NCBI GenBank assembly: GCA_044238145.1
Contig: JBIIDT010000006.1
Span: 5,974 to 69,973, forward strand
Direction of reading: 5' to 3'
From: QWPN01 sp044238145
GTDB taxonomy: Bacteria; Planctomycetota; Planctomycetia; Pirellulales; UBA1268
Length of the DNA stretch: 64,000 nucleotides
Shown here: in pieces, positions 49,203-58,188 of the stretch
Layout of the letters: the number at the start of each line of letters is the position of its first letter
Numbering within the stretch: position 1 is the first letter of the stretch
Program-made: the position numbers and the translations under genes
The notes under the pieces: generated by a model
What the model was told of the DNA's origin: nothing
Databases searched by the model: none
The model's input: only the letters and a program-made list of their open reading frames with translations

Positions 49203-52200
49203 ATGCCGACGGATGCGACACCCGGCCGTTCCAAGGATCCAGCCGCGATCGTCCTGGGCTACCTGAACTTCTCGTCCGGGGCCTTCGATCCGGCCGCCTG
49301 GCGGGCCTGCAGCGACCTCTACGCGGGCTTCGAGCCGGCCGACGCCGCCGGGGGCGTCACCGAGGCCGCCGACTCCGCCACGAGGGTGGCGACGCTGCTC
49401 GGCAGGCGGCTGGAGGAACTCGAGCCTGCCGAGCCGGCCTTTCGCGACGCCTCCCAGGCCCGCTGGGCGCTGCAGGCCGTGTTCGATCACGTCCTGCCCG
49501 GCTACCGAGGGTTTCACGCCGACCTTCTCGAGCACCAGCCGCCCGGCGCGATCGAGCGGCCCTACTTCGTGATGGCGGCGGCCCAGGCGGTGCTGGCGAC
49601 GGGCGGTCCTGGCGAAGAGCCGCAGGCTGTCACCGCCGCCGCGCTCGAGCGGCTCAACGACTACGTCGGCTGGCGGCCCGTGGCGGTGCTCGAGAACGGC
49701 CGCCTCTCCGAGCCCTACCGCCACGAGCGAGTGCGACCGGTGCCCCTGTTCGTCGCCAACGCCGGCGCCGCCCACGGCCGGTACGGCGGACTGGTGGCCG
49801 GCGCGATCGACATCCTCCGGCAGGCGCCGGCGGAACTCGTGCAGCAGGCCGACTTCGACCTCGCGATGCTCGAGGAGCTGGCGATCGATCCCCGGGCCTT
49901 CGACTTCCTCCATCCGGCCGCCAGCCGGCCCAACTACCTGTTCGGGCTGTGGGATCCGACTCGGATCGATCCGCAGGGCAACTACCGGCGGATGGTGGTG
50001 CAGCAGGCCACGCTCGACGGCATCCTCTCGTGGTCCGCCGCCGGCGACGCGCAGGCGGCCGACCGCGACGCAGAACTTCGCTGGGAGTCGTCGGCCGTGC
50101 TCGCGGGCGTGATGCTCATGGCCTCGGGCCTGTCGGGCCACGGCCCCGGCGCCCGGCAGGCGGGCCTGCCGCTGGCGGAGTTGCTGCCGCGGATCGCCTC
50201 GTACCGCGACGCCTTCTACCGCTGGCTGCTGACCAGGCTTCCGGAGCCCCACCGGGGCCGGCTCGAGGACGAGGCCCGCCGCCTGCGGCAGCCGTTCGGC
50301 GGGGTGCGCCGGCACATCAACGCCGTGCTCGCCGGCCGCCGGGCCCGCCAGGTGGAGAGCGTCGCCTTGGCGTCGGTGCTGACGCGCATCGGGCTGGCCT
50401 CGGGCGCGGAGCGGATGGCGGCCGCGGTGCCGGCGGCCTCGGCGCGGATGTTCTCGCGGATCACCAGCCGCGTCGTCGCCGCCCACCAGAAGCTGCGCCG
50501 CGCGGGCGAGGTGACCGCCGCCCTCGACGACCTCGACGTGGCCACCGACCTCTTGTTCCGCGCCGTCGGCTGCGGAGCGGCGGTCGATCCCTGGAACATC
50601 CTCGGCCTCTCCGGCCAGTTCCCGCTCCACGATCCCGGGGGCGAGAGCCTGCCCGACCCGCGGGTCGACGACCTCGTCAACGTCACGGGTGCGATTCTCG
50701 ACGGCTACGCGGCCGCCTGGCGGCAGGCGGGCCTCGCCGGCGGGCAGGGGGCGGAGGCGGCCCGCGCGGCGGCCTCGCTGGAGCGGCTCGCCGGCTGGTG
50801 GGATCGGTTCGCGACCACGACGGTGTCCGGCGTGACGCACCTCTCGGGCCGCGAGGCCTTCGACGCCGCGCGGGAGGTGATCGACTCGCTCGGCCGCCGC
50901 CGAGGCTTCACGGAGGCGCCGCCGCCGGGGTTCTGGCGGCGGGAGGTGGCGGCCTTCACCTCGCCGCGGACGCACGCGGAGGCGGCCGACGCGCTGCTCC
51001 GGGAGGGGGATCTCGACGGCTCCCTGGGGCTGCTCGTCCACTGGGCCTCGCTCCTCGAGGGGGCCGCGGTCGAGCGGTCCGGGCCGGTGTGGCTGGGCGC
51101 CGCCGCCCGCTGGATGGCGCTGGCGTCGGCCGACACGTCGGCCGCAGGCCGCACCCGGGTGCGCCGCTTCCTCGAACTCGTGGAGGCCAACACCACGGCC
51201 GTGGTCGATCTCGTCGAGACGGTGGCGGTCGGCCGCGAGCCGGGGGACCGGCGCGGTTCGGCGGGCGACGCGGACGAGGACGACGAACAGCCGGGCGGCG
51301 AGGAGAGCGTGGCCGCCGCCTACGAGTCGATGGTGTGGCGCGACTCCGCCGACGACGGCGTGGACGGAGGCATGATCGACGTCGACGCGCCGGGCGGCGC
51401 GGGCGCCGGCGGCCTGGCGGCGGTGGAGGACGCCGCCGAGTTCCTCATGGGCGTTTGCAGTCTGCTCCGCCAGGCGGTGACCACCTGGTGCCGGCTCGAC
51501 GCCGCTTCCGGCACCGCGCCGGTGCGGGCCGAGATCGACTGCTGCCTCGGCTGGCGGCACTCCCTGCGGCGGCTGCGGCGGGCGCTCGTCCGCGCTGCCG
51601 TGACCGTCGCCTCGCGCGATCGGCAGCCACCACCCGGCATGCCGCCGACGGAATACGACCGGCTCCGCTGGGCCCGCGACGGCGCCGCGGAGCGGCTCAT
51701 CGAGGCGGCCGTGCAGGCGGGCGAGACTTTGTGGATGCTCTCGGCGCGGCTGCACCTGCGGGTGCCGGCGACCGCCGGGAGCGGCTCGGCGAAGGCCGCC
51801 GTGGGCCGATTGTTTGCGGCGCTGTTTCGCGGCGACCCGACCGCGGCCGCGGCGGAACTCGAGATCGTCCGCAGCCGGCTCGTGGGCCGGCCGGTGCTGT
51901 ACGTGCCGCTCTCGCGGGGCGGCCGCCCCGACCGCATCGTCCGCGCCCGCAGCCGGGAGCGGCTCCTCGAGCGGCTGGCCGCCTGCCTGCCGCGGCTGGG
52001 TCTCGTCACGGAGACGGCCGCGGTGGTGCAGCTCGCCAAGCAGCTCGAGAGCCTGCGGCCGACGGGGGCGGCGAGCGTGAGCGAGTTCGATCGCGTCTTC
52101 GAGGCGGCGACGACGGCGCTCGTCGAGCGGATCGCCACGAGCGCCGCCGCCGCCGACGCCGACGCCGACGGGCCGCCGGGGGAGGACGCCGCGACGGACC

Positions 52201-53231
52201 GCATCCTCGCCGGGCTCGCCCTGCTCGTCCCGCGGCTGCTCGAGACCTGGATGACCCACGCCCGGCAGCTGCGGCTGTCGGTGCTCGAGCGGGTGCGTGA
52301 CGAGAAGGCCTTCGCCACGATCCGCGAGTTCGTCGAGCAGTACGGCTCAGGCCTGTTCACGCAGCACGTCCTCGCCCCCGCGTCGCTGCGGGGCATCCTC
52401 CGCGGAGGTGTCGCCCGCCACTTGGAACAGATCCTCGAGCAGGGAGCCTCCGAGCCGGAGGCGGGTGACGGCGCGACGGCGGCCCGCCGCCCCGTGCGGC
52501 TCATCGAGGACCTTTCCTCGGGGGCGCTGCCGATGAAGCTGGCCGCTGCCCGGCTGCGGCTGGTGCTCGAGAGCGTCGCCGAGAACCATGCCGAGTACCG
52601 CGACTGGAACTCGACCACGACGCAGTCCGACCGCGGCGAATGCCTGCACATCCTCCTCGACTTTCTCCGCGTCAAGGCCGAGCACGACCGGATCGCCTGG
52701 ACGCTCCGGCCGGTCAGCATGGCCCACCGCGTGCTCGCCCGCCGCGGCGCGACGGCCGCGGCCGCGGCCTGGCGGCAGCGGATGCGGGACGAGACGGCGG
52801 AGACGGCGGAAGCGCTCGTCCGGCGGCTGTCCGACCTCGAGGCCCACTGGAGCGTGCGGTTGGCGAGCGTGAGCGACCGGGTGCGACGGCCGTTCACGGC
52901 GCCGCTCGAGCAGGACGAGCTCGAGGCGCTCGTCGATCCCGCGGTGGCGGAGCTGTTCACGGCCCGGCCGGCCGGCGCGGGGGCGGCCCTCGAGGCGCGG
53001 GCCGAGACCTTCCTCGGCGTGGCCAGCGGATCGGGGGTGGAGGTGCCCGACTGGCTGGAGCGGCTGGGTGCGGCGGTGGACCGGGCGATCGAGGCCGCGG
53101 AAGCCCGCGGCGACGCGCCCCACGGGGCCGAGGTCGATCCGGGCCGGCTGCCCGATGCCGTGCCCTGCCTGCCGGTCCCCTGGGAGACGCTGCACGCCGC
53201 GCTCGCGCTCGACCGCGGCGGTCGTGGCTGA
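49203..53231 (+). CDS. very large helical protein of unknown function
   Basis: A 1342-residue protein with no signal peptide or transmembrane segment, so probably cytoplasmic. It is almost wholly Ala/Leu/Arg/Glu-rich and looks helical throughout. An N-terminal block (AAIVLGYLNFSSGAFDPAAW, about residues 14-33) and HPAASRPNYLFGLWDPTRID (about residue 240) look most conserved in character. Acidic low-complexity patches lie near residues 680-710 (GDADEDDEQPGGEE) and 978-990 (DADADGPPGED). No nucleotide-binding or catalytic motif was found. I do not recognise the family. An upstream TACGAT (49125-49130) is a possible -10 box. Confidence 0.85.
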   Translation: MPTDATPGRSKDPAAIVLGYLNFSSGAFDPAAWRACSDLYAGFEPADAAGGVTEAADSATRVATLLGRRLEELEPAEPAFRDASQARWALQAVFDHVLPGYRGFHADLLEHQPPGAIERPYFVMAAAQAVLATGGPGEEPQAVTAAALERLNDYVGWRPVAVLENGRLSEPYRHERVRPVPLFVANAGAAHGRYGGLVAGAIDILRQAPAELVQQADFDLAMLEELAIDPRAFDFLHPAASRPNYLFGLWDPTRIDPQGNYRRMVVQQATLDGILSWSAAGDAQAADRDAELRWESSAVLAGVMLMASGLSGHGPGARQAGLPLAELLPRIASYRDAFYRWLLTRLPEPHRGRLEDEARRLRQPFGGVRRHINAVLAGRRARQVESVALASVLTRIGLASGAERMAAAVPAASARMFSRITSRVVAAHQKLRRAGEVTAALDDLDVATDLLFRAVGCGAAVDPWNILGLSGQFPLHDPGGESLPDPRVDDLVNVTGAILDGYAAAWRQAGLAGGQGAEAARAAASLERLAGWWDRFATTTVSGVTHLSGREAFDAAREVIDSLGRRRGFTEAPPPGFWRREVAAFTSPRTHAEAADALLREGDLDGSLGLLVHWASLLEGAAVERSGPVWLGAAARWMALASADTSAAGRTRVRRFLELVEANTTAVVDLVETVAVGREPGDRRGSAGDADEDDEQPGGEESVAAAYESMVWRDSADDGVDGGMIDVDAPGGAGAGGLAAVEDAAEFLMGVCSLLRQAVTTWCRLDAASGTAPVRAEIDCCLGWRHSLRRLRRALVRAAVTVASRDRQPPPGMPPTEYDRLRWARDGAAERLIEAAVQAGETLWMLSARLHLRVPATAGSGSAKAAVGRLFAALFRGDPTAAAAELEIVRSRLVGRPVLYVPLSRGGRPDRIVRARSRERLLERLAACLPRLGLVTETAAVVQLAKQLESLRPTGAASVSEFDRVFEAATTALVERIATSAAAADADADGPPGEDAATDRILAGLALLVPRLLETWMTHARQLRLSVLERVRDEKAFATIREFVEQYGSGLFTQHVLAPASLRGILRGGVARHLEQILEQGASEPEAGDGATAARRPVRLIEDLSSGALPMKLAAARLRLVLESVAENHAEYRDWNSTTTQSDRGECLHILLDFLRVKAEHDRIAWTLRPVSMAHRVLARRGATAAAAAWRQRMRDETAETAEALVRRLSDLEAHWSVRLASVSDRVRRPFTAPLEQDELEALVDPAVAELFTARPAGAGAALEARAETFLGVASGSGVEVPDWLERLGAAVDRAIEAAEARGDAPHGAEVDPGRLPDAVPCLPVPWETLHAALALDRGGRG

Positions 53232-53256
53232 CGCCGGCCGGCCGGCGGCTGCGTGG

Positions 53257-53262
53257 TAGAGT
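53257..53262 (+). promoter_or_regulatory. candidate -10 element for the aminotransferase gene
   Basis: TAGAGT ends six bases before the ATG at 53269, in line with leaderless transcription. No ribosome binding site precedes the ATG. Confidence 0.35.
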
Positions 53263-53268
53263 TTCGTC

Positions 53269-54507
53269 ATGAGCCTGCCGCCCCTCCGCGCCTCCGAGCA
53301 CCTCCACGACGTCCGCTACGAGATTCGCGGGGCGCTCGCCCGCCGCGCCGAGCAGCTCGAGCGGGAGGGGCACGAGATCGTCAAGCTCAACATCGGCAAC
53401 CCCGGGGCCTTCGGCTTCCGCATGCCGGGGTCGATGCGGGTGGCGATCGTGGAGAACCTCCACCAGGCCGATCCCTACTCGCACCAGAAGGGCATCTTTC
53501 CGGCCCGCGAGGCGGTGGTGATGCAGCAGCAGAGCCGCGGCGTGATGGACGTCACGGCCGACGACGTGTTCATCGGCAACGGCGTCTCCGAACTGATCAT
53601 GCTCGCCATGCGGGCGCTGCTCAATCCGGGCGACGAGGTGCTCGTGCCCAGTCCCGACTATCCGCTGTGGACGGCGTCGGTCGTGATCCACGGGGCCCGC
53701 GCGGTGCACTACCCCTGCCGGCCGGAGCGGGGATTCGTGCCCGACCCCGCCGAGGTCGAGGCCCTCGTCACCGAGCGGACGCGGGCCCTCGTGCTCATCA
53801 ACCCCAACAACCCCACCGGCGCCGTCTATCCGCGGGAGGATCTCGAGCGACTCGCCGACATCGCCGAACGGCGGCACCTCGTGCTCTGCGCCGACGAGAT
53901 CTATGACGAGATGCTCTACGGCGACGCCGAGTTCGTGCCCACGGCGACACTCGCCCGCCGCGGCCTGTGCCTCACCTTCGGGGGCCTGAGCAAGGTGTGG
54001 CGGGCCTGCGGCCTGCGGGTCGGCTGGCTGGTGTTCTCGGGCGAGCGGGATCATGCCCGCGACTACATCCAGGCCGTCGAACTGCTCGCCTCGCTGCGGC
54101 TGTGCTCGAACGTTCCGGGGCAGTACGCCGTGCAGACGGCGCTCGGCGGCTACCAGTCGATCTTCGAGCTCACGCGGCCGGGCGGTCGGCTGCACGCCAC
54201 GCGGGCGGCCCTACTGGAGGCGGTCGCCCGCAGCCGGTATCTCACCGTCGTGCCGCCACAGGGGGCGATGTACGCCTTCGTCCGGGTGCACGCCGAGCGG
54301 CTACCCGGCGGCGTCGCCGCGTTCGACGACCAGTCCTTCGCGCTCAACCTGCTCGAGCGGAAGCACGTGCTGGTGGCGCCGGGATCGAGCTTCAACGTCC
54401 CTTACCGGGACCATTTCCGGGTCACGCTCCTGCCGGACGCCGAGCAGATGGCGGACGTCTTCGCGCGGATCGAGTCGCTGCTCGACGACTACGCCACGCC
54501 GGCGTGA
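53269..54507 (+). CDS. PLP-dependent aminotransferase, alanine aminotransferase-like
   Basis: A 412-residue class I/II aminotransferase. Features are KLNIGNPGAFGF (about residue 43), GVSELIMLAMRALLNPGDEVL (PLP phosphate region), LVPSPDYPLW, LINPNNPTGAVYPRE (about residue 180), LCADEIYDEMLYG and the PLP lysine in FGGLSKVWRACGLRVGW (about residue 240). The ALxxSxK-like sequence and length fit the AlaA/YfbQ group, which makes alanine from pyruvate and glutamate. Substrate is inferred from similarity only. Confidence 0.93.
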   Translation: MSLPPLRASEHLHDVRYEIRGALARRAEQLEREGHEIVKLNIGNPGAFGFRMPGSMRVAIVENLHQADPYSHQKGIFPAREAVVMQQQSRGVMDVTADDVFIGNGVSELIMLAMRALLNPGDEVLVPSPDYPLWTASVVIHGARAVHYPCRPERGFVPDPAEVEALVTERTRALVLINPNNPTGAVYPREDLERLADIAERRHLVLCADEIYDEMLYGDAEFVPTATLARRGLCLTFGGLSKVWRACGLRVGWLVFSGERDHARDYIQAVELLASLRLCSNVPGQYAVQTALGGYQSIFELTRPGGRLHATRAALLEAVARSRYLTVVPPQGAMYAFVRVHAERLPGGVAAFDDQSFALNLLERKHVLVAPGSSFNVPYRDHFRVTLLPDAEQMADVFARIESLLDDYATPA

Positions 54508-54540
54508 GCCGCCGGGCGGGATCGTGGTACAACGAGGGGC

Positions 54541-55320
54541 ATGACAGCCCGTCCCGAACCGCCGTTTTCGTCGCGTGGCGCCGCCCGGCGGCCGCTCGCC
54601 GTCTGGCTCGCCGGCCGGATCGGCTGGGATGCCTACGCGACCCTGGCGGAGCGGCTCGCCTGGGAGGTGTCGGAGCCCGGCGGCCGGCCGCCGACGCTCC
54701 TCGTCACCGAGCTCGAGCCCGCCGTCACGATCGGCCGCCTCGGCTCGCGGGCCGACGTCGACTTCTCCGCCGAGGACCTGCGGAGCCGCGGGCTCGCCGT
54801 CCGGTTCGTCGGCCGTGGCGGCGGCGCGGTGCTCCACGGCCCGGGCCAGGTGTTCGTGGCCCTGTTCGCGGCGCTCGAGGATCTCGGCCTCGGTCGTCAC
54901 GACGTCGGGTGCTACGTGGCCCGGTTCGAGGCGGGCCTGGCGGCGGCGGTGGAGCGCATGGGCGCGAGCCCCGGCCGGCGGCCGGGGAGGCACGGCCTGT
55001 TCGGTCGCACCGGGTTGCTCGCGGCGGTCGGCATCGCCGTCCGCCGCGGCGTCGCCTGTCACGGCGGGTTCGTGAACGTCTGCCCGGCGCTCGAGCCGTT
55101 CCGGCAGGTGCACGTCGGGGCCACCGGGGCGGAGGCCCTGGGGACCATGGGCTCGCTGGAGGCGGAGGTGCGCCGCAAGGTGCGGATGCAGGACGCCCGC
55201 ACGGCGGTCACTGAGGGGCTCGCGAACGCCTTCGCTTTTCCGCAGACCCAGATCCAGTCCGGCTTCCCGCTCGCCATCCCTCCCGCCGCCCGCCCGGAGC
55301 GCTTCAGCCGTGTCGGATGA
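54541..55320 (+). CDS. lipB: LipB-like octanoyltransferase homologue lacking catalytic Cys and Lys
   Basis: LipB moves octanoyl from acyl carrier protein to lipoyl domains. The 259-residue protein keeps the family RGGGAVLHGPGQ motif (residues 92-103) and the RRGVACHGGFVNV segment. The catalytic lysine position (as in EKICSLG of E. coli LipB) is Leu159 here (GLLAAVG). The catalytic cysteine position (PCG) reads HVG, with Val192. So both residues are absent. It overlaps lipA by 11 bases, which supports a lipoate link. It may be inactive, or use another mechanism. A TACAAC element ends seven bases before the ATG. Confidence 0.85.
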   Translation: MTARPEPPFSSRGAARRPLAVWLAGRIGWDAYATLAERLAWEVSEPGGRPPTLLVTELEPAVTIGRLGSRADVDFSAEDLRSRGLAVRFVGRGGGAVLHGPGQVFVALFAALEDLGLGRHDVGCYVARFEAGLAAAVERMGASPGRRPGRHGLFGRTGLLAAVGIAVRRGVACHGGFVNVCPALEPFRQVHVGATGAEALGTMGSLEAEVRRKVRMQDARTAVTEGLANAFAFPQTQIQSGFPLAIPPAARPERFSRVG

Positions 55321-56266
55321 AAGGGCGACCGCCGTGCACCACGTCCCGCTGCCGATCGTCGATGCCGGCGCCGCGCCGCAGGCCTGCGGCGGTGCGTCCG
55401 CACCGGCCACCGGGTCGCGGCGGCTGCCCCCGTGGCTGCGGCAGAACCTGGCCCCGGGCGGCGGGCACGCCGAGACCGCCCACCTGATCGCGGAACTCGA
55501 CCTGGAGACGGTCTGCTCGTCGGCCAAGTGTCCCAACCGGCTCGAGTGCTGGTCGCAGCGGACGGCGACGTTCATGATCCTCGGCAACGTGTGCACCCGC
55601 CCCTGCGGCTTCTGCTCCGTGCCCAAGGGGCGGACCGAGGCCCTGGAGGAGGACGAGCCCGAGCGGGTGGCCGAGGCGGCCCGACGGCTGGGGCTGGCCC
55701 ACGTGGTGATCACGAGCGTGACCCGCGACGACCTGCCCGACGGCGGTGCGGACCACTTCCGCCGCACGGTCGAGGCGGTGCGGGCCGCGACGGGCGCCAC
55801 GATCGAGGTCCTCGTGCCCGACTTCATCGGCAAGGAGGGCGCCCTCGAGCGGCTCATGGCGGCCCGGCCCGAGGTCTTCAACCACAACACCGAGACGGTG
55901 CCGCGGCTCTACCGCACGGTCCGGGGTCGGAAGAGCGTCTACGCCTGGACGCTGCAGCTGCTGGCCGACGCCAAGCGGATCATGCCGGCCGTGAAGACCA
56001 AGACGGGCCTGATGCTCGGCCTGGGCGAGACCCAAGACGAGCTGCTCGACGTGTTCGCCGATCTGCTCGACCACGGTGTGGACTTCCTCACACTCGGGCA
56101 GTACCTCCAGCCGACGCTCGACAGCCTGCCGGTGGAGCGGTTCGTGCCGCCGGAGGAGTTCGACGCACTCGGCGCCACCACCCGGCGGATGGGGTTCCGC
56201 AAGGTGGCCAGCGGCCCGCTCGTGCGATCGAGCTATCACGCCCGCGACATGGCCGAGGGTGGCTGA
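55310..56266 (+). CDS. lipA: lipoyl synthase LipA
   Basis: LipA is a radical SAM enzyme that inserts two sulfurs into octanoyl groups on lipoyl domains. The 318-residue protein has the auxiliary cluster motif CSSAKCPNRLEC (C-x4-C-x5-C, about residues 63-74), the SAM cluster CTRPCGFC (C-x3-C-x2-C, about residues 94-101) and the C-terminal RSSYHA. All cluster residues are present. The start is GTG 55310, which overlaps lipB by 11 bases. Confidence 0.96.
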   Translation: MSDERATAVHHVPLPIVDAGAAPQACGGASAPATGSRRLPPWLRQNLAPGGGHAETAHLIAELDLETVCSSAKCPNRLECWSQRTATFMILGNVCTRPCGFCSVPKGRTEALEEDEPERVAEAARRLGLAHVVITSVTRDDLPDGGADHFRRTVEAVRAATGATIEVLVPDFIGKEGALERLMAARPEVFNHNTETVPRLYRTVRGRKSVYAWTLQLLADAKRIMPAVKTKTGLMLGLGETQDELLDVFADLLDHGVDFLTLGQYLQPTLDSLPVERFVPPEEFDALGATTRRMGFRKVASGPLVRSSYHARDMAEGG

Positions 56267-56324
56267 GCGGACCCGCGCCGGGTATCCTCCCCGGCTGGTT
56301 CGATCGCACCCTTGGAGCATCCCC

Positions 56325-57086
56325 ATGGCCCCCTCGTCCGCCGTCCCCGGCCTCGACTCGATCCGCGACCTGTTCACCTCGGCCGAGCGGGCCGTGCTCG
56401 AATCGACCGCCGGCAAGGCGCTCGTCGCGGCGTCGCGGAAGCAGCTCGAGAAGACGCTCGCCCAGGCCCGCGCCCTGCGTGACAAGTGGCGCGACCTGCA
56501 CGCCGGGCAGACGCGGAAGACGAAGCGGTCGGCGGCCGATACCGCGGCGGCCAACGCCCGGAGCCGCACCAAGACCGACGCGTTCACCGCCGGGATCGAG
56601 CGGGTCCAGGCCCGGCTCGCCGAGTTCGGCCTCGTGCCGGCGCCGAGCCGGACGCTGCCGGCCGTGACGAAGGCCGCCCGCAAGGCCGGCCACCGCACGG
56701 CGCGGGCGAGCGTGAAGGGGAAACTCGCCGCGACCGCGGCCGAGATCAACCGCAGTCGGGCCGCCCAGCCGGCCCGGTCGGAGGCCGCGGTGGTCCGGTC
56801 CGCGGCTGCGAAGGCGCCCCAGGGGGGCAAGAAGGCGGCCAAGCAGGAAGTGAAGAAGGGCGTGAAGAAGGCCGGCAAGAAGCGGCGCCCGACCGCGACG
56901 GCGGCGGCGGTGCTCGCGAAGGGGGGCGGCCAGCCGCTCCGCTTCGACGTCACGAAGCAGCGTTCAGCGAAGGCCTCGGCGACGGCCGCGCGGCTCAAGT
57001 TCGACGGCAAGGTGACGCGGCGCGGCGGCCATGTGCTCGCCGCCGGCAAGCGGCGGCAGGCGGCCCGCGACCGTCGGTCGCGGTAA
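56325..57086 (+). CDS. basic Ala/Lys/Arg-rich protein
   Basis: A 253-residue protein with a helical first half (residues about 1-115) and a strongly basic second half with Lys/Ala-rich runs such as KKAAKQEVKKGVKKAGKK (about residues 165-190). The last 60 residues are Arg/Lys-rich. This composition resembles histone H1-like proteins and suggests nucleic acid binding; it is inferred from composition only. ATG 56325 has GGAG nearby. It converges with the sigma-54 activator gene, 28 bases between stops. Confidence 0.75.
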   Translation: MAPSSAVPGLDSIRDLFTSAERAVLESTAGKALVAASRKQLEKTLAQARALRDKWRDLHAGQTRKTKRSAADTAAANARSRTKTDAFTAGIERVQARLAEFGLVPAPSRTLPAVTKAARKAGHRTARASVKGKLAATAAEINRSRAAQPARSEAAVVRSAAAKAPQGGKKAAKQEVKKGVKKAGKKRRPTATAAAVLAKGGGQPLRFDVTKQRSAKASATAARLKFDGKVTRRGGHVLAAGKRRQAARDRRSR

Positions 57087-57114
57087 CCGCCACAGGGTCC
57101 GAGCCCGCGATCGG

Positions 57115-58188
57115 CTAGCCGTCGGCAGGCTCCTCGAGGCCGTGCTCCTGGAGCTTCTTGCGGAGCGTGTTGCGGTTGATGCCGAGCCGGGCCGCGGCCT
57201 TGAGCTGCACGCCGTTGCAGGCGGCGAGCATCTGGGCGATCAGTTCCCGCTCCACGCGGCTCACGATCCGCTCGAAGAGGGCGTCGTCGTCGGCTGCCGC
57301 CGTCGAGAGCCCCTGCTCGACGAGTTCCCGCGCCAGGCTGTCGAGGTCGCCGCCGCGTCCGGGGATGGCGACGGCCGGCGTGCGGTCGCCGCGGATCACC
57401 GGCGGCAGGAGGTCGAGCGTGAGCTCGTCGCCGGGGGCCATCACCACGCACCGCTCGACCACGTTCTGCAGCTCGCGCACGTTGCCCGGCCAGTGGTACT
57501 TCACGAGGGCCTCGAGGGCCTCCTTCTGGATGTGGACGACGTACCGGTCGTTCTCGCGGTTGTAGTGCTCGAGGAAGTGGCTGACGAGCGCCGGGATGTC
57601 GTCGCGTCGCGACCGCAGCGGCGGGAGGTGGATGGGCACCACGTTGAGGCGGTAGTAGAGGTCCTCGCGGAAGTGTTCCCGGGCCACCTCGTCGAGCAGG
57701 TCGCGGTTGCTGGCGGCGATGACCCGCGTGTCGACGCGGATCGTCTCGGTGTCGCCCACCCGTTCGAACTCCCGCTCCTGGAGCACCCGCAGCAGCTTGA
57801 CCTGGAGCTTGGGCGTCGTGGAGTTGATCTCGTCGAGAAAGATCGTCCCGGTGTGGGCCGCCTCGAAGCGGCCCGCCCGGTTGGCGACCGCACCGGTGAA
57901 CGAGCCGCGGACGTGGCCGAAGAGCTCGCTCTCCAGGAGGCTTTCGGAGAGCGCGCCACAGTTGACGCGGACGAACGGCCCGCTGCCCCGCGGCGAGAGC
58001 TCGTGGATCGCCTTGGCGATCAGCTCCTTGCCCGTGCCCGTCTCTCCGAGGAGGAGCACCGAGGCGTTGGAGACCGCCACGCGGCGGGTGGTGGCGTAGA
58101 CGTCCCGCATGGCGGCGCTCGAGCCGATCAGCCCGCGGAGGGGCGGGGCGGCGGGATCGTCAGCGGGTTGGCCGGGCTGGCGCAGCAT
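57115..58188 (-). CDS. sigma-54-dependent transcriptional activator without receiver domain
   Basis: A 357-residue enhancer-binding protein. The AAA+ domain has Walker A GETGTGKE (residues 48-55), GSFTGA in place of the usual GAFTGA sigma-54 contact loop (residues 95-100), Walker B GTIFLDEI (about residue 113) and VIAASNRDL. A Fis-type helix-turn-helix is at the C-terminus (AAARLGINRNTLRKKL). No receiver or sensor domain precedes the AAA+ domain. Its start lies inside the end of the upstream gene (29-base overlap), so expression is coupled to that HEAT/pseudo-receiver protein. No obvious -24/-12 promoter was seen nearby. Confidence 0.93.
   Translation of the reverse strand: MLRQPGQPADDPAAPPLRGLIGSSAAMRDVYATTRRVAVSNASVLLLGETGTGKELIAKAIHELSPRGSGPFVRVNCGALSESLLESELFGHVRGSFTGAVANRAGRFEAAHTGTIFLDEINSTTPKLQVKLLRVLQEREFERVGDTETIRVDTRVIAASNRDLLDEVAREHFREDLYYRLNVVPIHLPPLRSRRDDIPALVSHFLEHYNRENDRYVVHIQKEALEALVKYHWPGNVRELQNVVERCVVMAPGDELTLDLLPPVIRGDRTPAVAIPGRGGDLDSLARELVEQGLSTAAADDDALFERIVSRVERELIAQMLAACNGVQLKAAARLGINRNTLRKKLQEHGLEEPADG

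Noticed and set aside
49176..52259. A 1027-residue minus-strand frame opposite the 1342-residue protein
   Set aside because: Arg/His/Pro-rich composition typical of antisense frames in GC-rich DNA, and the plus-strand frame is longer and better behaved.
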